DNA of 64,000 bases from Guillardia theta CCMP2712 (lineage: Eukaryota; Cryptophyceae; Pyrenomonadales; Geminigeraceae). Under the pieces are notes generated by a model, which was given only the letters and a program-made list of their open reading frames with translations, made no database searches and was not told the DNA's origin. This document shows, one piece after another, positions 1 through 11,589 of the stretch; the stretch's first letter is position 1; the number at the start of each line of letters is the position of its first letter. The stretch is taken from the NCBI RefSeq assembly GCF_000315625.1, contig NW_005434644.1, positions 367,841-431,840 on the forward strand, written 5' to 3'. A program made the translations under genes and the position numbers.

Positions 1-831
1 GCACCAGAGTCAGGGCGAGCGGCAAGGAACAGCTGGTCTACTTCTCTCTCTCATCTCTGAAGGACGCTTCCAGAGCTTTCAGCTTGCCCTCCGTGAGGCT
101 CCGGCTTGTCTCCTCGATGCTCAAAGATGTTCTGCTGCTCTCGTGACCCTCTCGCTCCTTCTTGAGACGATTTCGCTCCTGCTCGAGCTCCTGCTCCTTT
201 TCCTTGAGCTTTGACTCCAAGATGATGAGGCGGCTCTCGTGGCTCAAGCTCTCAGCCTCCATCTTCTTGCTCAGCGTCTCCATCTCCTTCTTCAGACGGT
301 CCACGTCGGCATGCGACTCCCAGTACCTGCTGGGGGTCAGCTCAGCTCAGCTCTTCTTCCACTCCCTACAGCGCCGATCCTCGCACGAGCTTCACCCCGA
401 CGATCTGACCATCAGGCTTGCGGATCTTGCAGGTCACGTCCGACCCTGCTAGCCCCCTGCCAGACGGGTCAGCTTCCTTGAGGCGACGAGACTCTCAGGT
501 ACCGCAGCGCGGCGCTGACGACGGGAACACCGATATGGCTACAGGCCATGCCCTCTACTTCAAGGATCCTGTCCCCTTCCTGGATCTTCCCACTCTCCCA
601 AGCTCCCTGTCAGGCAGGGTGATTCACTCGCAGGACATAATCGAGCTGTACTTGTCCAGGGAGCACACGGGCGACCGCTGGGCCGCCGCCGTCATTGGAG
701 TCAAGAAGTACCAGGCCTACGTCATGGTAGGCTTTTCCTCGCGCGCCGAAATGCTCTCTCAGCTCAGTTGGGTCAGACATGTCGGAAAGACTGATGGTGG
801 ACAGCTGGGAAAGTCTAAGTACACAAGTCAC
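1..831 (-). CDS. PDZ-domain plus coiled-coil protein (3' end outside window)
   Basis: Read on the minus strand, three exons join into a PDZ domain followed by a coiled coil. The PDZ part contains the carboxylate-loop region VGLVLL, then VARVLPGQ spliced (intron 651..607, 45 nt) to GAWESGKIQEGDRILEVEG, the classic 'G.I..GD.IL.VEG' block. A second intron of 46 nt (donor gtacct, acceptor ggcag near 455) joins SAALR to GLAGSDVTCKIRKPDG. Downstream comes a Glu/Lys/Arg-rich heptad-like stretch down to about position 38, where the frame closes, probably at another intron. PDZ domains bind C-terminal peptides, so this is probably a scaffold. The start is uncertain: an in-frame Met lies just before SDPTELREHF, but upstream exons are possible. 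No family name is supported. Confidence 0.6.
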
Positions 832-1228
832 ATTCCGCCACTTACTTTCATCTTTTCTCCCCTCTACATCTGTTGCGCCTAAACCTGCTGCGTCTGGCCC
901 TGCCGTGTATACTTAGCTCAGCCTTCTGCCTACAGTGGTCTGATACTGTTGACCTCGGAGCTGTCCAAGTCACAAGTTCTGCCTTGTCTTTCCGTATCCC
1001 ACCTCCCCTTCATCGCCACACTTCCTCTCCCCTACGGCATTCTCCCTCCTTCTGTCTCTCGGCCTGCAAGAAACGTACCTCTCGGTGACTCTATTAAAAA
1101 AAAATTATTTTGACTTTTTTTCCGTGAAACTTCATTTTTGTTGGCTACGAACCGCCGCCGGGCGGGCCCGGCGGCCCGGGGGAGGGCCCGCCGCCGGGCG
1201 CCCAGGCAACCGTTGAACCGCAACGACG

Positions 1229-1441
1229 GCGCGCAGTTAACTAGTAAGTGAAGGTATCAGTCCGGGGGGCAGGATGAGGGGCGGTCACAAGCCTTGAAGT
1301 TCTCGCTGTCTAAGTTTCTCTTCTGAGTCTCGCCGTTTGGCCTGTGCGACAGTGTAATGAAAAGACCTTCCTGTCAGGGTTAAGCCTCCGAGGCTCTCCC
1401 TTTTGTCCTCGTACTGATTTTGAACTTAACTTTGAGTAAAC
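1229..1441 (+). repeat. Dispersed ~215-bp repeat, copy 1
   Basis: This stretch aligns over its length, with substitutions and small indels, to the reverse complement of 27266-27481. Shared landmarks in order are GCGCGCAGTTAA, TAAGTGAAGGTATCAGT, TTCTCGCTGTCT, TCTCGCCGTTTG, GTCAGGGT, AAGCCTCCGAG, CTCGTACTGAT and CTTAACTTTGAG. It is a decayed interspersed repeat of unknown type. Confidence 0.65.
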
Positions 1442-2440
1442 TGTCGTAGTATGACTACTGAGCCCCGGGGCTCAGCCTGACGGTCGGGCCGGGTCTGGCC
1501 GCCACTGATTATCATTTTAGGCTACCCGGGGACGGCGTCCGACGGTTTCGGCCGCGAACGGAAGTTCGCGAGGCCGTTACTAGTACTGAATGGCTTCCGT
1601 GGAAATGATCGCCTCCAAACCTCCGGAGGCTGCTGGCCAGTCACTACGGCGGTAGGCTAGTTCTGCCATCCTCAAGTCCGACGGAATTGATGAGTCGCTT
1701 CTATAAAAAATTCACGGACTGTGACGCTGCCGAGGTTGCAATGAAGAGCATAGTATCAACTCATTCCCGGTTACTGTAAGGCAAGCCAATGACAGTAAAA
1801 CTGATTCACAGCTGAAATCTAGCATACAAAGGTTGATCATCATCAATTTTTCAAAATTTCAGCCAAGGCCGATGCTGACAAAATGAGAAAAGTTTTTTTT
1901 CGGAGAGCCAAACTGTACATTCAGCACTTGAGATCAGGGAAGATTTTTCATTCAAAAACAACCAGCTTTCTCCTCCAATAATGAATAATACTACCCTCTC
2001 CCGTCAAGAACTATTCTAAATGGGTTCCAGAAATTCGAAACTGACTATCGCAAGAACGAGTTCAACACAAATCAAGTCTGAGTGTCACCTTACTACAGTC
2101 AGGTCGAAGGGTCTTTCGAGACCAATTTCAAAGCACGTTTCGAATTCTCACAGGGCACACGCATGCAAAGTAAAACGTGAAAGGCCCATCGCATGTTATC
2201 TAGGCAGCACTCAAGTTTTCCTGATCTGATGGTCAATTACAACATTTGGGGGGAGAATGAGGTCAGTGCTAGCTCGAGTGTGACTCCTCGTCCAGACCCA
2301 TCGCTCAGAGTCATTCCTGCAGGTCAAAATGTGAACCTCTCCCTAACAAACTTGATCTGGCAGCAAAACATTCATCGCGTTCTTGTTATCTTGGCATTCG
2401 ACGCAGTGCTCACGATCTTCCTTGCAGGTATTCTGCCACT

Positions 2441-2556
<116 letters not shown>

Positions 2557-2948
2557 ACCTTCCCTTTCCAATCCTTTACAGTTGGCATTTCCCGATGACG
2601 ACACTCCCGCCATTTTTTAAAAATTATGCACACCCTACCATCCCAATTACTGAATTCACCCCTTCTTTTCTCCTGTGAAGGTACCCCTCCACTGCCCCTG
2701 CACTCTTCACCGCCACCCTCTCTGCCATAACCCTACCCCAATATCCATTACTACCCCACCATTTAACTCAAATTTCATTGTTGAACTCACACCGGTTATA
2801 ATTAAAAGAAATTACCCTCCATTTCCTATCAAGCATGGGCTCGACAAAGAACCCCTGCTTATGCCACCCCATCATTTGTGCTACCCACCCCCTCGTTGAC
2901 TCCTTCTCCTCCCGCCTTTCCATGCCCCTCAATATTCACGAGCGCGGC

Positions 2949-2950
<2 letters not shown>

Positions 2951-2990
<40 letters not shown>
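2951..2990. repeat. (CTG)n microsatellite
   Basis: About 13 pure CTG triplets in a non-coding stretch. Confidence 0.9.
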
Positions 2991-2993
<3 letters not shown>

Positions 2994-3346
2994 GTCGATG
3001 TGCCATGTCATCTCCTTCTGTCCTCCTTATGATACCCCATGAAGCTCATCGCCTCTTTTCCTTTGCTCTTTCCTTTGCTTGCCCTCCTCTATAACCCCTT
3101 CTCCCTTCGGTGTGAAGCGAGTTTTGACAAGATTCATGCTTGCCTTCACGGTCCTTCAGAGTGCACTTCCGCTTGCATAATCTCTTGATATAGATAAACA
3201 TAATGAGTATCAAGTCAGGAAGAGGTGAAGATTTCTTAGGCAACTTTGAGGGTTATTTTCACTTTCAACCGGTGGCATTCTTAACATGAACGGGGAGGCT
3301 GCAGTGGTATGACCATTGTTCTGAATCTTCCTGGCAGTGATTAGCA

Positions 3347-5995
3347 ATGTCGACTCCCGTCATGGTGATGAGTAAGTGTGCATGAAGCTGAGCTGCGTTG
3401 GTTAACACGTCGTTGCAGACGAAGGAACGAAGAGGGAGACCGGGAGGAATGCGCAGACAGCGAACATAGCAGCGGCGAAGGCAGGGATGCATGGGCACAG
3501 TGACATGTGATGTGACGTACTAACAGGCTGTGGCGGATATCATACGCACCACCCTGGGGCCGAAGTCCATGTTGAAGATGTTGTTGGATCCCATGGGAGG
3601 AATCGGTTTGTGCTCGGAGCTCGTGGTGCGACTGGAGATGACGGTCTGTGTAGTGATGACGAACGACGGACATGCCATTCTCCGAGAGATCGACGTGAAA
3701 CATCCCGCAGCTAAGAGCATGATTGAGCTCAGCAGAGCGCAAGACGAGGAGGTGGATCGGATGAAAGCTGTTAATGTTTTCACTCAAAGGCCCCCTTGCT
3801 AGGTTGGAGATGGGACTACTTCCGTCATCATCCTTGCAGGAGAGATGCTTCATGTTGCCGAGCCTCTCTTGGAGAGGAAGATTCATCCCAGCGTCATCAC
3901 ACAGGCAAGAAGCTCTCGAGCCTGTCCAACCTCGCAAGTCTAACCGGAACTCCCTCAGTCTTACTTCATGGCCCTCAATGCCGCATTGGCTCATGCAGAG
4001 AAGATGTCGTTTCCAGTCGATCTGAACGACAGGGAGGTGCTGACGAAGATCGTGTCAACGTATCAAACTCTCACTGCTGTACGCGACGCTGCCTCTGACT
4101 TTCCTTCCCCAAGGTGCGTGGGGACCAAGTACACCAACAGGTTCGGCCGCCTCATGATCGACCTGGCCATGGATGCCATCACGACGGTCATGGTCGACTC
4201 CGATGGAAGGAAGGAGATCGATGTGAAGCGATACGCCAAGATCGAGAAGATTCCTGGGGGTGACATCGAGGATAGCAGAGTGAGCACCCGCACGTAACCG
4301 ACGCCCAGAGCTGATTGAGGTCCAGGTTCTGAGCGGCGTTATGATCAACAAGGATATCATCCATCCTAAGATGAAGAGGAAGATCCGTAACCCGCGCGTC
4401 GTCCTTCTTGACTGCCCGCTCGAGTACTCCCTCGCCGCATCGAGTTGGGCCTCCTTGTAACCTTGGGGCAGATACAAGAAGGGAGAGAGTCAGACCAACA
4501 TCGAGGTCACCCAGGAAGGCGACTGGGAAGCCATCTTGAAGGCCGAAGAAGACTGGATCAAGGCGACCGTGGACGATGTGAGTTCATGATAGTCAAGTCT
4601 CTGGGGTGCTGACGGGTCTGCAGATTCTTGCAGTAAAGCCTGACGTAGTCATCACCGAGAAGGGAATCTCGGATCTTGCTCAGCACTACCTCGTGAAGGT
4701 GGAGAAGAGCCAGGGCGATACCAGAGCCTGCTGACGTCTGTTGGTAGGCTGGAGTGACGGCCCTGAGGAGGATGAGGAAGACAGACAACAATCGCATCGC
4801 CAAAGTGACAGGAGCGACCATCCTCAACAGGCCGAGCGAACTGCAAGAGAGCCACGTGGGAACTCAGTGTGGTGTCTTCCAAGTCGAGAAGATCGGCGAT
4901 GAATACTTCTCCTTCTTCGTCGACTGTGAGAAGCCGAAGGCCTGCACCATCCTCCTTCGAGGCCCGAGCAAGGATGTCCTCAACGAAGTGCGCACATCTC
5001 CTTCCTCCCGCCTTTCTCTCCCTGGACTCCTCCTTCTCACTCCTTCTCCTCCTCTTCCCCTCCTCCATCCTACTTGATCTTCTTCCTGTCAACACTTTCA
5101 AGCTGCTATCCATCGTTTCACTTCTTCCTCGCCCCCATTCCGTTCTCGTTTTCCTCTCGCTCCCTATCCCTGCCTGCCCATTCTATGTTCATGGCTCTCT
5201 AACTCTCTCTGTCAGATTGAGAGAAACCTTCATGATTGCCTCGGGGTCGCTCGTAACGTCGCCTTGGAACCCAAGCTCCTACCAGGTGATCCCCATGTGG
5301 CTTCTGCTTGTCCGACTGATCCTCCGGTCCCCGCAGGAGGAGGCGCTGTGGAGATGTCGATCGCTGCTCACCTGCGCAGAGACGCTGCAGCGATCCAGGC
5401 GAGGCTGGTCAGGGTGAGAGGATGACGGGCGTGACGCTTTCGGCAGGGGATCCAGAAGTGGCCCTTCGAGGTCGTGGCGGATGCTCTTGAGGTCATTCCC
5501 AGGACTCTTGCCCAGAACTGCGGAGCAGACGTTGTGCGGCGCATGACTGAGCTGCGTGCAAAGCACAGCAGCCAGGATGAGTACAGCACCTGGGGGATCA
5601 ATGGCGAGACAGGACAGGTGGGAGCGAGGTGAAGGCCGGCAGCGTCTGACCTTGTTGCTCGCTGCAGCTGGCAGACATGAAGGAGCTGGGTATCTGGGAG
5701 CCATTTGTCGTCAAGAGCCAGGGACTTAAGACCGCCGTAGAGTCATCATGCATGCTCCTGAGGTGCTGCGCTCGCCTGCTGCCCTTCCTGTTCGTTTTTC
5801 GCTTTCCTTCCTGTGTCGCATCTTGCCAGCCCTTCGCAGCTTGACGCTTGTGCTCGCAGGATTGACGATGTCGTGGCTGGCGCGAAGAAGGCTTCGGGCA
5901 AGAACCGATCGGGTGGAGGAAGAGGAGGAGAAGGAGGCGGGGACGAAGGGGAAGATGGACCACAGGGACCGGATGAGGATGACAGGATGGGCTAA
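3347..5995 (+). CDS. CCT3: T-complex protein 1 subunit gamma (CCT3), 16 exons
   Basis: Subunit of the cytosolic TRiC/CCT chaperonin, the ring ATPase that folds actin, tubulin and other proteins. Exons read by eye: 3347-3371, 3419-3480, 3527-3605, 3654-3751, 3803-3904, 3959-4059, 4114-4279, 4326-4423, 4472-4577, 4624-4698, 4748-4987, 5216-5285, 5337-5407, 5447-5617, 5668-5762, 5860-5995. Together they give 564 residues in frame, close to the usual ~545. Landmarks: start MSTPVMVMN, then [26 protein letters not shown], the ATP-site [47 protein letters not shown] and GINGETG, WGIxGETG-like. The C-terminal tail is Gly/Asp/Glu-rich and ends near DDRMG. Introns are 46-54 nt apart from two of 228 and 97 nt and one near 39 nt (5408-5446, donor ambiguous by 6 nt). 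Two introns begin with GC rather than GT. Confidence 0.95.
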
Positions 5996-7475
5996 ACGGA
6001 GATGAAGGAGGCGCACAGGCTACCGCCGCCTTCATTGAGTGATGTTGACGACCCGACTGTTCGGATCGGATGGGCCCAGACTGGCAGGTCAGGGAGGCCC
6101 TGGCACTTGCTCAAGTTCGGGTACACTGTCGGTCACAGTGAGGTGCTTGACAGTGAAGGTTGCCACCGGACTTGCGACTCTGATGTAATGAAAGTTAGCC
6201 GTAAGAATAGTGTGACTCCGCTTGGCAAGTTGGGACGCCCATTCTGATTGCTGCCGCGACTGTGCAGTATCACAGCCTGAGGTTCGAAGACTCGGCCTGC
6301 CGCCGCCGTAGCCTACTCGGAGTACTAGCGGCCCCGGCGCCGGCAAACGGTACCGTGTGCTCGTTTACTCAAAGTTAAGTGCTCCCGGCGCTGAGGCTCA
6401 GTCAGACCGTCTCTCACGGTCCCGGCCGGCGATCCGACGGGCCGCCGGGGCCCCGGGGCCTCGGACGGCCGACTTTTTGACTTCGGAGTATTTGCAGGCG
6501 CAAAATTAAGTAAAACATCTCACCGTGACTGCCGGAGAGCCGACGGTCCGGCGAGGCTCTCCGAAGGAGTCCCAGGCACGCCTGTTCACAACAAAAAAAC
6601 CTTGGTCATGAATATTTGTTCTAAAATTTGAAATGTTGAGTATTCTTTCGAATATCCATTGAAATAATTTTTCAAACCATTTTTGTTTGTTTAGAGGGGA
6701 TTTCTCAACCCACCCCTCTGGCCGAAGTAATCCTGCCACCACTACCCCCTGAATTCCCATACTTTACCACTAGATTTGGTACCACATGCTGTCCTGGACC
6801 CACCCACAAGACATATGATGTTCTGCCTCTTACAACGTGACGTCGCATGACTTTGAGATAGTCACGTTACCGAGAAGGCTCTCCAAAGGCTAGTCACGTT
6901 ACTGACTGCGTTCCTGTACCCCCTTCTTTCCCACAGTGAGATAGGTAGGGTCAGCAAGTGCCAGATCAGGATGCATTTATTCCCCAGTACCTACCCCTAC
7001 ATAATAGCATCAAGTACCCTAGCTAAAGGAACATATCAAAACTACCCGTTCTCGGAATATATAACCCTATTCTACCCACCATTTTCCATGCAAAATCATA
7101 TGTTTGTACCTAGGGGGTAGTAACCCCCACCTACTCCATATCCGCAGATAGTGCACGCGTATCTCAAAATACTATCCTACCCCCCTTTTTACCTTTGACC
7201 ACCCCAACGTCTGAGCTGCCCCTGATGAATCGCTGCCAGACACATCTACAACCCACCTCTTGTGCCAGCAGCGTCTCCTGTCCCCTTGATCGCTTCCCTT
7301 TCTTGTGTCTCTCCTGTCGATTCTCCTCATCGTTCCCACCTTAGCCCCTCGTTCTGCATCAACACCAGTGACAGCTCATTTTCCTTGCTCTCTTCGAGCC
7401 CTTTGGTACCACTTGAGCTTGCTTGGTTTCTTCCCATTGGAGGAGTCGCTGATCGAGTGCATGAATTAATTGGAG
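5996..7475. other. Intergenic region, partly GC-rich island
   Basis: 6040-6560 is GC-rich and carries another TACTCAAAGTTAAG motif (about 6366). 6560-7260 is AT-richer, with short repeats of TAGTCACGTTAC type. I see no gene. Just before the next CDS there is a minimal upstream frame, ATG AAT TAA, at 7461-7469. Confidence 0.5.
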
Positions 7476-7958
7476 ATGCCGACCAGATTGTTGAGCAAGC
7501 TTGAATCTTTGTTCTCCGAAGAAAGCAATTTCAGCAGAAGGGTCGCAAATGAGAGCAGACTGAAACTCTCTCCCGCAAGCAAAGGATGTCACTTCGGAAC
7601 AGTTGTCCTGGAAGCATGCGAACCATTTTTCGTACTCAGTCAAGATGGACACGCGGCATCTATTCTTGGTAGATGTTCCTCTGACATGATGGGGAAAATG
7701 TTGAAGTCACTTGAACTGGAGGCTGGTCTTGATACCAATCTCCCTGCCGCGGCATGGGAATGTTTGAGGGCAAAGCGTATGACCTATCGAATAGCTAAGC
7801 GTAAACACGATCATAGCGGCCTTCTGATGGTTTTCATGTTTGATGATTCGGGCAAACGACCATGTGTAAGAATGTTCATGCAGCGCCTCGATGGTGTTCG
7901 AGATTACGACGCAATCTCTCAAAGATTGCATAACATTTGCTTAGAAATCAGCAAGTAG
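7476..7958 (+). CDS. PAS-like domain protein, short paralogue
   Basis: 160 residues, apparently one exon. The central region EPFFVLSQDGHAASILGR followed by SSDMMGKMLKSLE has the PAS pattern 'p.Fv.S.DG.....N....G...'. It aligns directly with EPYFVISSDGPAAALLNK and SSAITGRMLRSID in the neighbouring minus-strand gene. I see no LOV-type NCRFLQ cysteine motif and no kinase or output domain. The ATG at 7476 is taken as start because the in-frame extension upstream is only a TTG codon. A poly(A) signal follows at 8021. Role unknown; PAS domains usually sense ligands or mediate dimerisation. Confidence 0.7.
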   Translation: MPTRLLSKLESLFSEESNFSRRVANESRLKLSPASKGCHFGTVVLEACEPFFVLSQDGHAASILGRCSSDMMGKMLKSLELEAGLDTNLPAAAWECLRAKRMTYRIAKRKHDHSGLLMVFMFDDSGKRPCVRMFMQRLDGVRDYDAISQRLHNICLEISK

Positions 7959-8020
7959 ACCTGGTTGTTGAGATGGACGATGATTTTGTATTATTTTCTT
8001 CAGTCTCTGCAGAACATGTA

Positions 8021-8026
8021 AATAAA
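8021..8026 (+). terminator. AATAAA poly(A) signal of the short PAS-like gene
   Basis: AATAAA lies 62 nt after the stop codon and is followed by TG, as also seen behind the gene ending at 63535. Confidence 0.6.
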
Positions 8027-8229
8027 TGTGAAGTTTACTTTGATGAAGCGCATGGTTTGAGAGCTTGGTGCTGGACTCAAAGAAAGATTTAAGGTGAACA
8101 TTTCAAGTGAGCAAGATTCTACCAGTTGGTATCATGCAAATGTTTATATTCGACTGGTTGCAAACAATCAATTTCACATATCTTAACGATCTAAAATACA
8201 TGACAACTAACCACACTAAATAGACAGCT

Positions 8230-9222
8230 TCAGCTCGGATTCTCAGAATTCTCGGGGCAGAAATCCGTGAGCTTGCCCTTCTTGCTTGTCATCTCTTGGG
8301 ACAAATTGAAGATCGATTCGAGGTTTCCACGCAAACTAGCCATCTCGTCCTCAGATACTTCGAGATCCTTGTCGGCAGCACTGTCCATGTTTGAAGAAAT
8401 GCTCTGGAGACGAAAGAATTCGGCACTTTGGACCAGACTAACCTCAGGCAGCCGCTGAGGCTCTGAGTACTCCAGGTTTGTCGGATAGATCAGGACCTCA
8501 ATCCTTTCGTTGCCAGTTGTGCAAATGAATTTCTCAAGCGCCAGAATCAAGATTTGAGCTTTCTTTGGAACGCGCATGGTCACAAGAGTCGATCTGCCCG
8601 TCCTTGCTGCATGTAGCATAGCTCTGCACAACTTGAGTTTTTTGTCGCAGCCCCAATCGATCGAGCGGAGCATTCTGCCAGTAATCGCAGAAGAGCTCTT
8701 ATTGAGCAGTGCCGCTGCTGGGCCGTCACTGGAGATGACGAAGTATGGTTCCTTGGGCTCAACCACCAGCCTACCCTTCTTTTGTACGAAACTGACAGGA
8801 AGCTGACTAACAACCTCCCTGAGACGTTCCTGAATAGTGTCTTCAAGCTCGAAATCGTCCACAGAGCATAGGAAACGGGAGATGCTGCATGTGAGAGGTG
8901 ATGGAGTAGAAAGGATGCTGTTGTCCGAGTCTCCTGGTCCAATCGGCGAGGTCAGGGATGTAGGAGTGTTCTGCGCAGCCATATTCCCTCCATAAGACCT
9001 TTTCAAATTTCGACGCGGCTCATCACCAACCGGGCTACTGCACGTTAGAGATGACTCGGTGGGAACGGTGTATGCCTTTTCCTGTGGACCCGCCACTGCT
9101 GCTGCTGCATCCAACTCGCCATCCTTGGTTTCATTTGCGTTATTCTCCAAAATTTCGCCTATCACAAACTTCTTCGACGCGTAAGCAGCTACGAGGGATG
9201 GATCCATGTCCGTTGCTGTCAT
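8230..9222 (-). CDS. PAS-like domain protein, long paralogue
   Basis: 330 residues in one open frame. The N-terminal ~115 residues are low-complexity and Ser/Thr/Pro-rich (e.g. SSPVGDEPRRN, STPSPLTCS). The conserved core follows: FELEDTIQERLREVVSQL, a linker, EPYFVISSDGPAAALLNK and ITGRMLRSIDWG. A beta-rich part, STLVTMRVPKKAQILILAL, then NERIEVLIYP, completes a PAS-like fold. The C terminus is acidic and helical. The core is clearly paralogous to the gene at 7476-7958, and the two genes converge with only 271 bp between stops. No output domain is recognisable. It may be a signalling or transcription cofactor, but the sequence does not show this. Confidence 0.72.
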   Translation of the reverse strand: MTATDMDPSLVAAYASKKFVIGEILENNANETKDGELDAAAAVAGPQEKAYTVPTESSLTCSSPVGDEPRRNLKRSYGGNMAAQNTPTSLTSPIGPGDSDNSILSTPSPLTCSISRFLCSVDDFELEDTIQERLREVVSQLPVSFVQKKGRLVVEPKEPYFVISSDGPAAALLNKSSSAITGRMLRSIDWGCDKKLKLCRAMLHAARTGRSTLVTMRVPKKAQILILALEKFICTTGNERIEVLIYPTNLEYSEPQRLPEVSLVQSAEFFRLQSISSNMDSAADKDLEVSEDEMASLRGNLESIFNLSQEMTSKKGKLTDFCPENSENPS

Positions 9223-10045
9223 AGAATACTTGAGGGTATTTCTGATACGTGAGAAAGGGTTACAATCTCAGTATCCGATGAAATTGCTCTAGTATCACTG
9301 GTTTCCTGTGCTCTTTTATGAGCGTGTATCCTTGCTTGTCTCTACCGCTTTGCCTCTGTTGAGCGCTACCTGACCGTCCGTAATTCTCTTGCCGATTTGC
9401 TGGCAGCTGAATGGGTTTGCTTCTCTCTAAACGCCAGCCTCTGCAATTGCCAGCCTTTGAACCACTCTTCCGACTGTCTTCTGATGGTCTCGACGCTTCT
9501 AGAGTCAGCTGTCTGGGTTGAGTACCCCTACCCCTATCATTCCAGAATTTTACATCATGTTTTCTGGGCTGGGTACCATACCTGTCGCCATAGCTGCAAA
9601 AATGCAGGATCTGACATGTCAGCATTTTGACGAAAAGGAGTTGTTTCTGATCTCAGAAATTTCGAGAAGGTCAGAGGCATCCAAGACCTTGTGATTGGGA
9701 TGTCTTACAAGGAATTGTAGCAGGTTGGGGGTGGGTGATAGATATAAGACTTGGGGGTGGTATTGACTCCCCATAATTTTGTGGGGGTGGATGTCTTTAA
9801 AACGTTTTACCTGTCCGACCCCCCACGCTGACATTTATTAGTAGCAGGGTAACTTTGAGTAAAAGCAGGGATGTGGTACTCTTTTCAGTTTTTACTACGG
9901 ATTGTGATATGACTGGTACCATGAAGGGGCCGGGTGCCACTGTGACTGATCGGACGGTCACGGCGTGGCGTCAGCGACAGCGCCCGGCCGGGCGCCGCCG
10001 CGCCCCGGCCGGGCCCCTGAAATTACACTCAGTAACTGTGACTGA
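9223..10045. other. Intergenic region
   Basis: I see no supported gene. A minus-strand frame at 9260-9625 lies just upstream of the long PAS-like gene and could be 5' UTR or an upstream exon, but has no recognisable domain. About 9840-10030 is another small GC-rich island with TAACTTTGAGTAAA at about 9851. Confidence 0.4.
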
Positions 10046-10372
10046 GACGGAATACAAGTTTGTTAGACTTGTACTAGTCCAAAGTCACGCAGATGTGATG
10101 GCACATCGACCTTAGTTGTAACAAGACAGTTTTTGCTCAAGACCGAGTTTAATGCACACAAAAACAGAATTGAGGAGCACATGAGAGATAGACTGTATGC
10201 TAGGATGTGAAACCCAAGCATCCAGACATGAGAGGACCTTAGCAAGACGGCTAGGAAAGTCCCCTCTTCATTCCATGTACTACATGCCGCCTCGCCACGT
10301 AAGTCGTCTTGGTTTACAGGAGAGTTTTTGTTAACTCGGCGCTATCTGACTGGCACGGCTGGCATACGTTCC
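10046..10372 (-). repeat. Long terminal repeat, 3' LTR in element orientation
   Basis: 327 bp. It matches 11268-11589 base for base except for a 5-bp insertion, which indicates a very recent insertion. Confidence 0.8.
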
Positions 10373-11253
10373 GAGCCATCCTCCCCCCGAGTTTCTGAAA
10401 TAGTACGTTACATCGGACGTCAGAAAGTCACACAAACAAGAATGTCAGCAGATCCAAGTCAAGATACGATGATACAACGTCAAGTTCACAGTCAAGCTGA
10501 GCGGGCAATAACCATTCAAGGATTGTCCATTCTGAAGAAGATTTTCATGCAGGGCTATTAGATGTGCAGTGCAGAGATAAGGGAGATGCCTGGCGAGCTG
10601 ATGCAATGACGAGAGAAGGAGGATAAGATAAGAGAGTCTGAGGAGAGAACTTCGGAGTTCAGATAACAGAGAGAGAGCCTGAGAGAGAGAGAGAGAGCGT
10701 GCACGCCGGCATTTGAAGACCAAAAGATAAATTTTGAACCGTAAAGAACTTGTCGGACCAGAGATTGCTGCCGCGAGATGGAACATCCGTTTCAAGGTAT
10801 TCGAAGATTGTTGTTGTGCAGTTGTACCTTGTTCGCCGATCCAGAAGTAGCTCCAGTTATGCATGCCACAGCCTAGCTCCATGACATGAAAACTTCCGCC
10901 AGATCTCCTGGTAGTTCCATTTGATCCTACTCAAAGATCAAGAAAAATAAGAATCGAATCAGCTTCAAGTGCGTTTCCACACGGTTAAGCAGATATTCGA
11001 CCGACCAATCTGGCTGGGGAAAGGCTTGTTTTTCCTATTCGAAGATCAATCAAACAAATTGAGGCTGAGATGAGAGGCCGCCTAAACAACTTGCGGCTAG
11101 AAAGAGAGCCTGATTGAAGAGAGGAGTCATCCGAATTTGTAAGGCTTGAATTGCATGAATTTTCGACAGTAACGAAACGATACCAAGAAAGAAAAAACTC
11201 CAGTAAACAATTCAACTAACCAAATATAAGATCAACATGATTGAGCATGTAAT

Positions 11254-11267
11254 CGAGGCTCATAACC
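11254..11267 (-). other. Putative primer binding site (initiator tRNA-Met half)
   Basis: The plus strand reads CGAGGCTCATAACC, which contains the iMet anticodon loop CTCATAA flanked by GG/CC. It abuts the LTR with no gap. The flanks do not fold into a tRNA, so this is a primer site and not a tRNA gene. Confidence 0.6.
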
Positions 11268-11589
11268 GACGGAATACAAGTTTGTTAGACTTGTACTAGT
11301 CCAAAGTCACGCAGATGTCACATCGACCTTAGTTGTAACAAGACAGTTTTTGCTCAAGACCGAGTTTAATGCACACAAAAACAGAATTGAGGAGCACATG
11401 AGAGATAGACTGTATGCTAGGATGTGAAACCCAAGCATCCAGACATGAGAGGACCTTAGCAAGACGGCTAGGAAAGTCCCCTCTTCATTCCATGTACTAC
11501 ATGCCGCCTCGCCACGTAAGTCGTCTTGGTTTACAGGAGAGTTTTTGTTAACTCGGCGCTATCTGACTGGCACGGCTGGCATACGTTCC
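11268..11589 (-). repeat. Long terminal repeat, 5' LTR in element orientation
   Basis: 322 bp; partner of 10046-10372. Confidence 0.8.

Larger units (their letters stand above)
10046..11589 (-). mobile_element. Short non-autonomous LTR retroelement (TRIM-like)
   Basis: Two direct repeats of 327 and 322 bp flank an 895-bp interior. They are identical apart from one 5-bp indel (GATGG, at about 10100). Read on the minus strand, the bases directly inside the upstream repeat are GGTTATGAGCCTCG (11267..11254). This is complementary to the anticodon stem-loop of initiator tRNA-Met, the half-tRNA primer site known from copia and Ty5. A purine run, GGGGGGAGGAT (about 10388..10378), sits beside the other repeat, as a polypurine tract should. 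The interior has no gag or pol frame. The repeat ends are not TG...CA and I find no clean target-site duplication. Classification as an LTR element is therefore inference, but primer site, purine tract and repeats agree. Confidence 0.75.

Noticed and set aside
11250-11270. tRNA-Met gene suggested by CTCATAA anticodon loop
   Set aside because: No D-arm, T-arm or acceptor stem around it; its place at the LTR edge fits a primer binding site.
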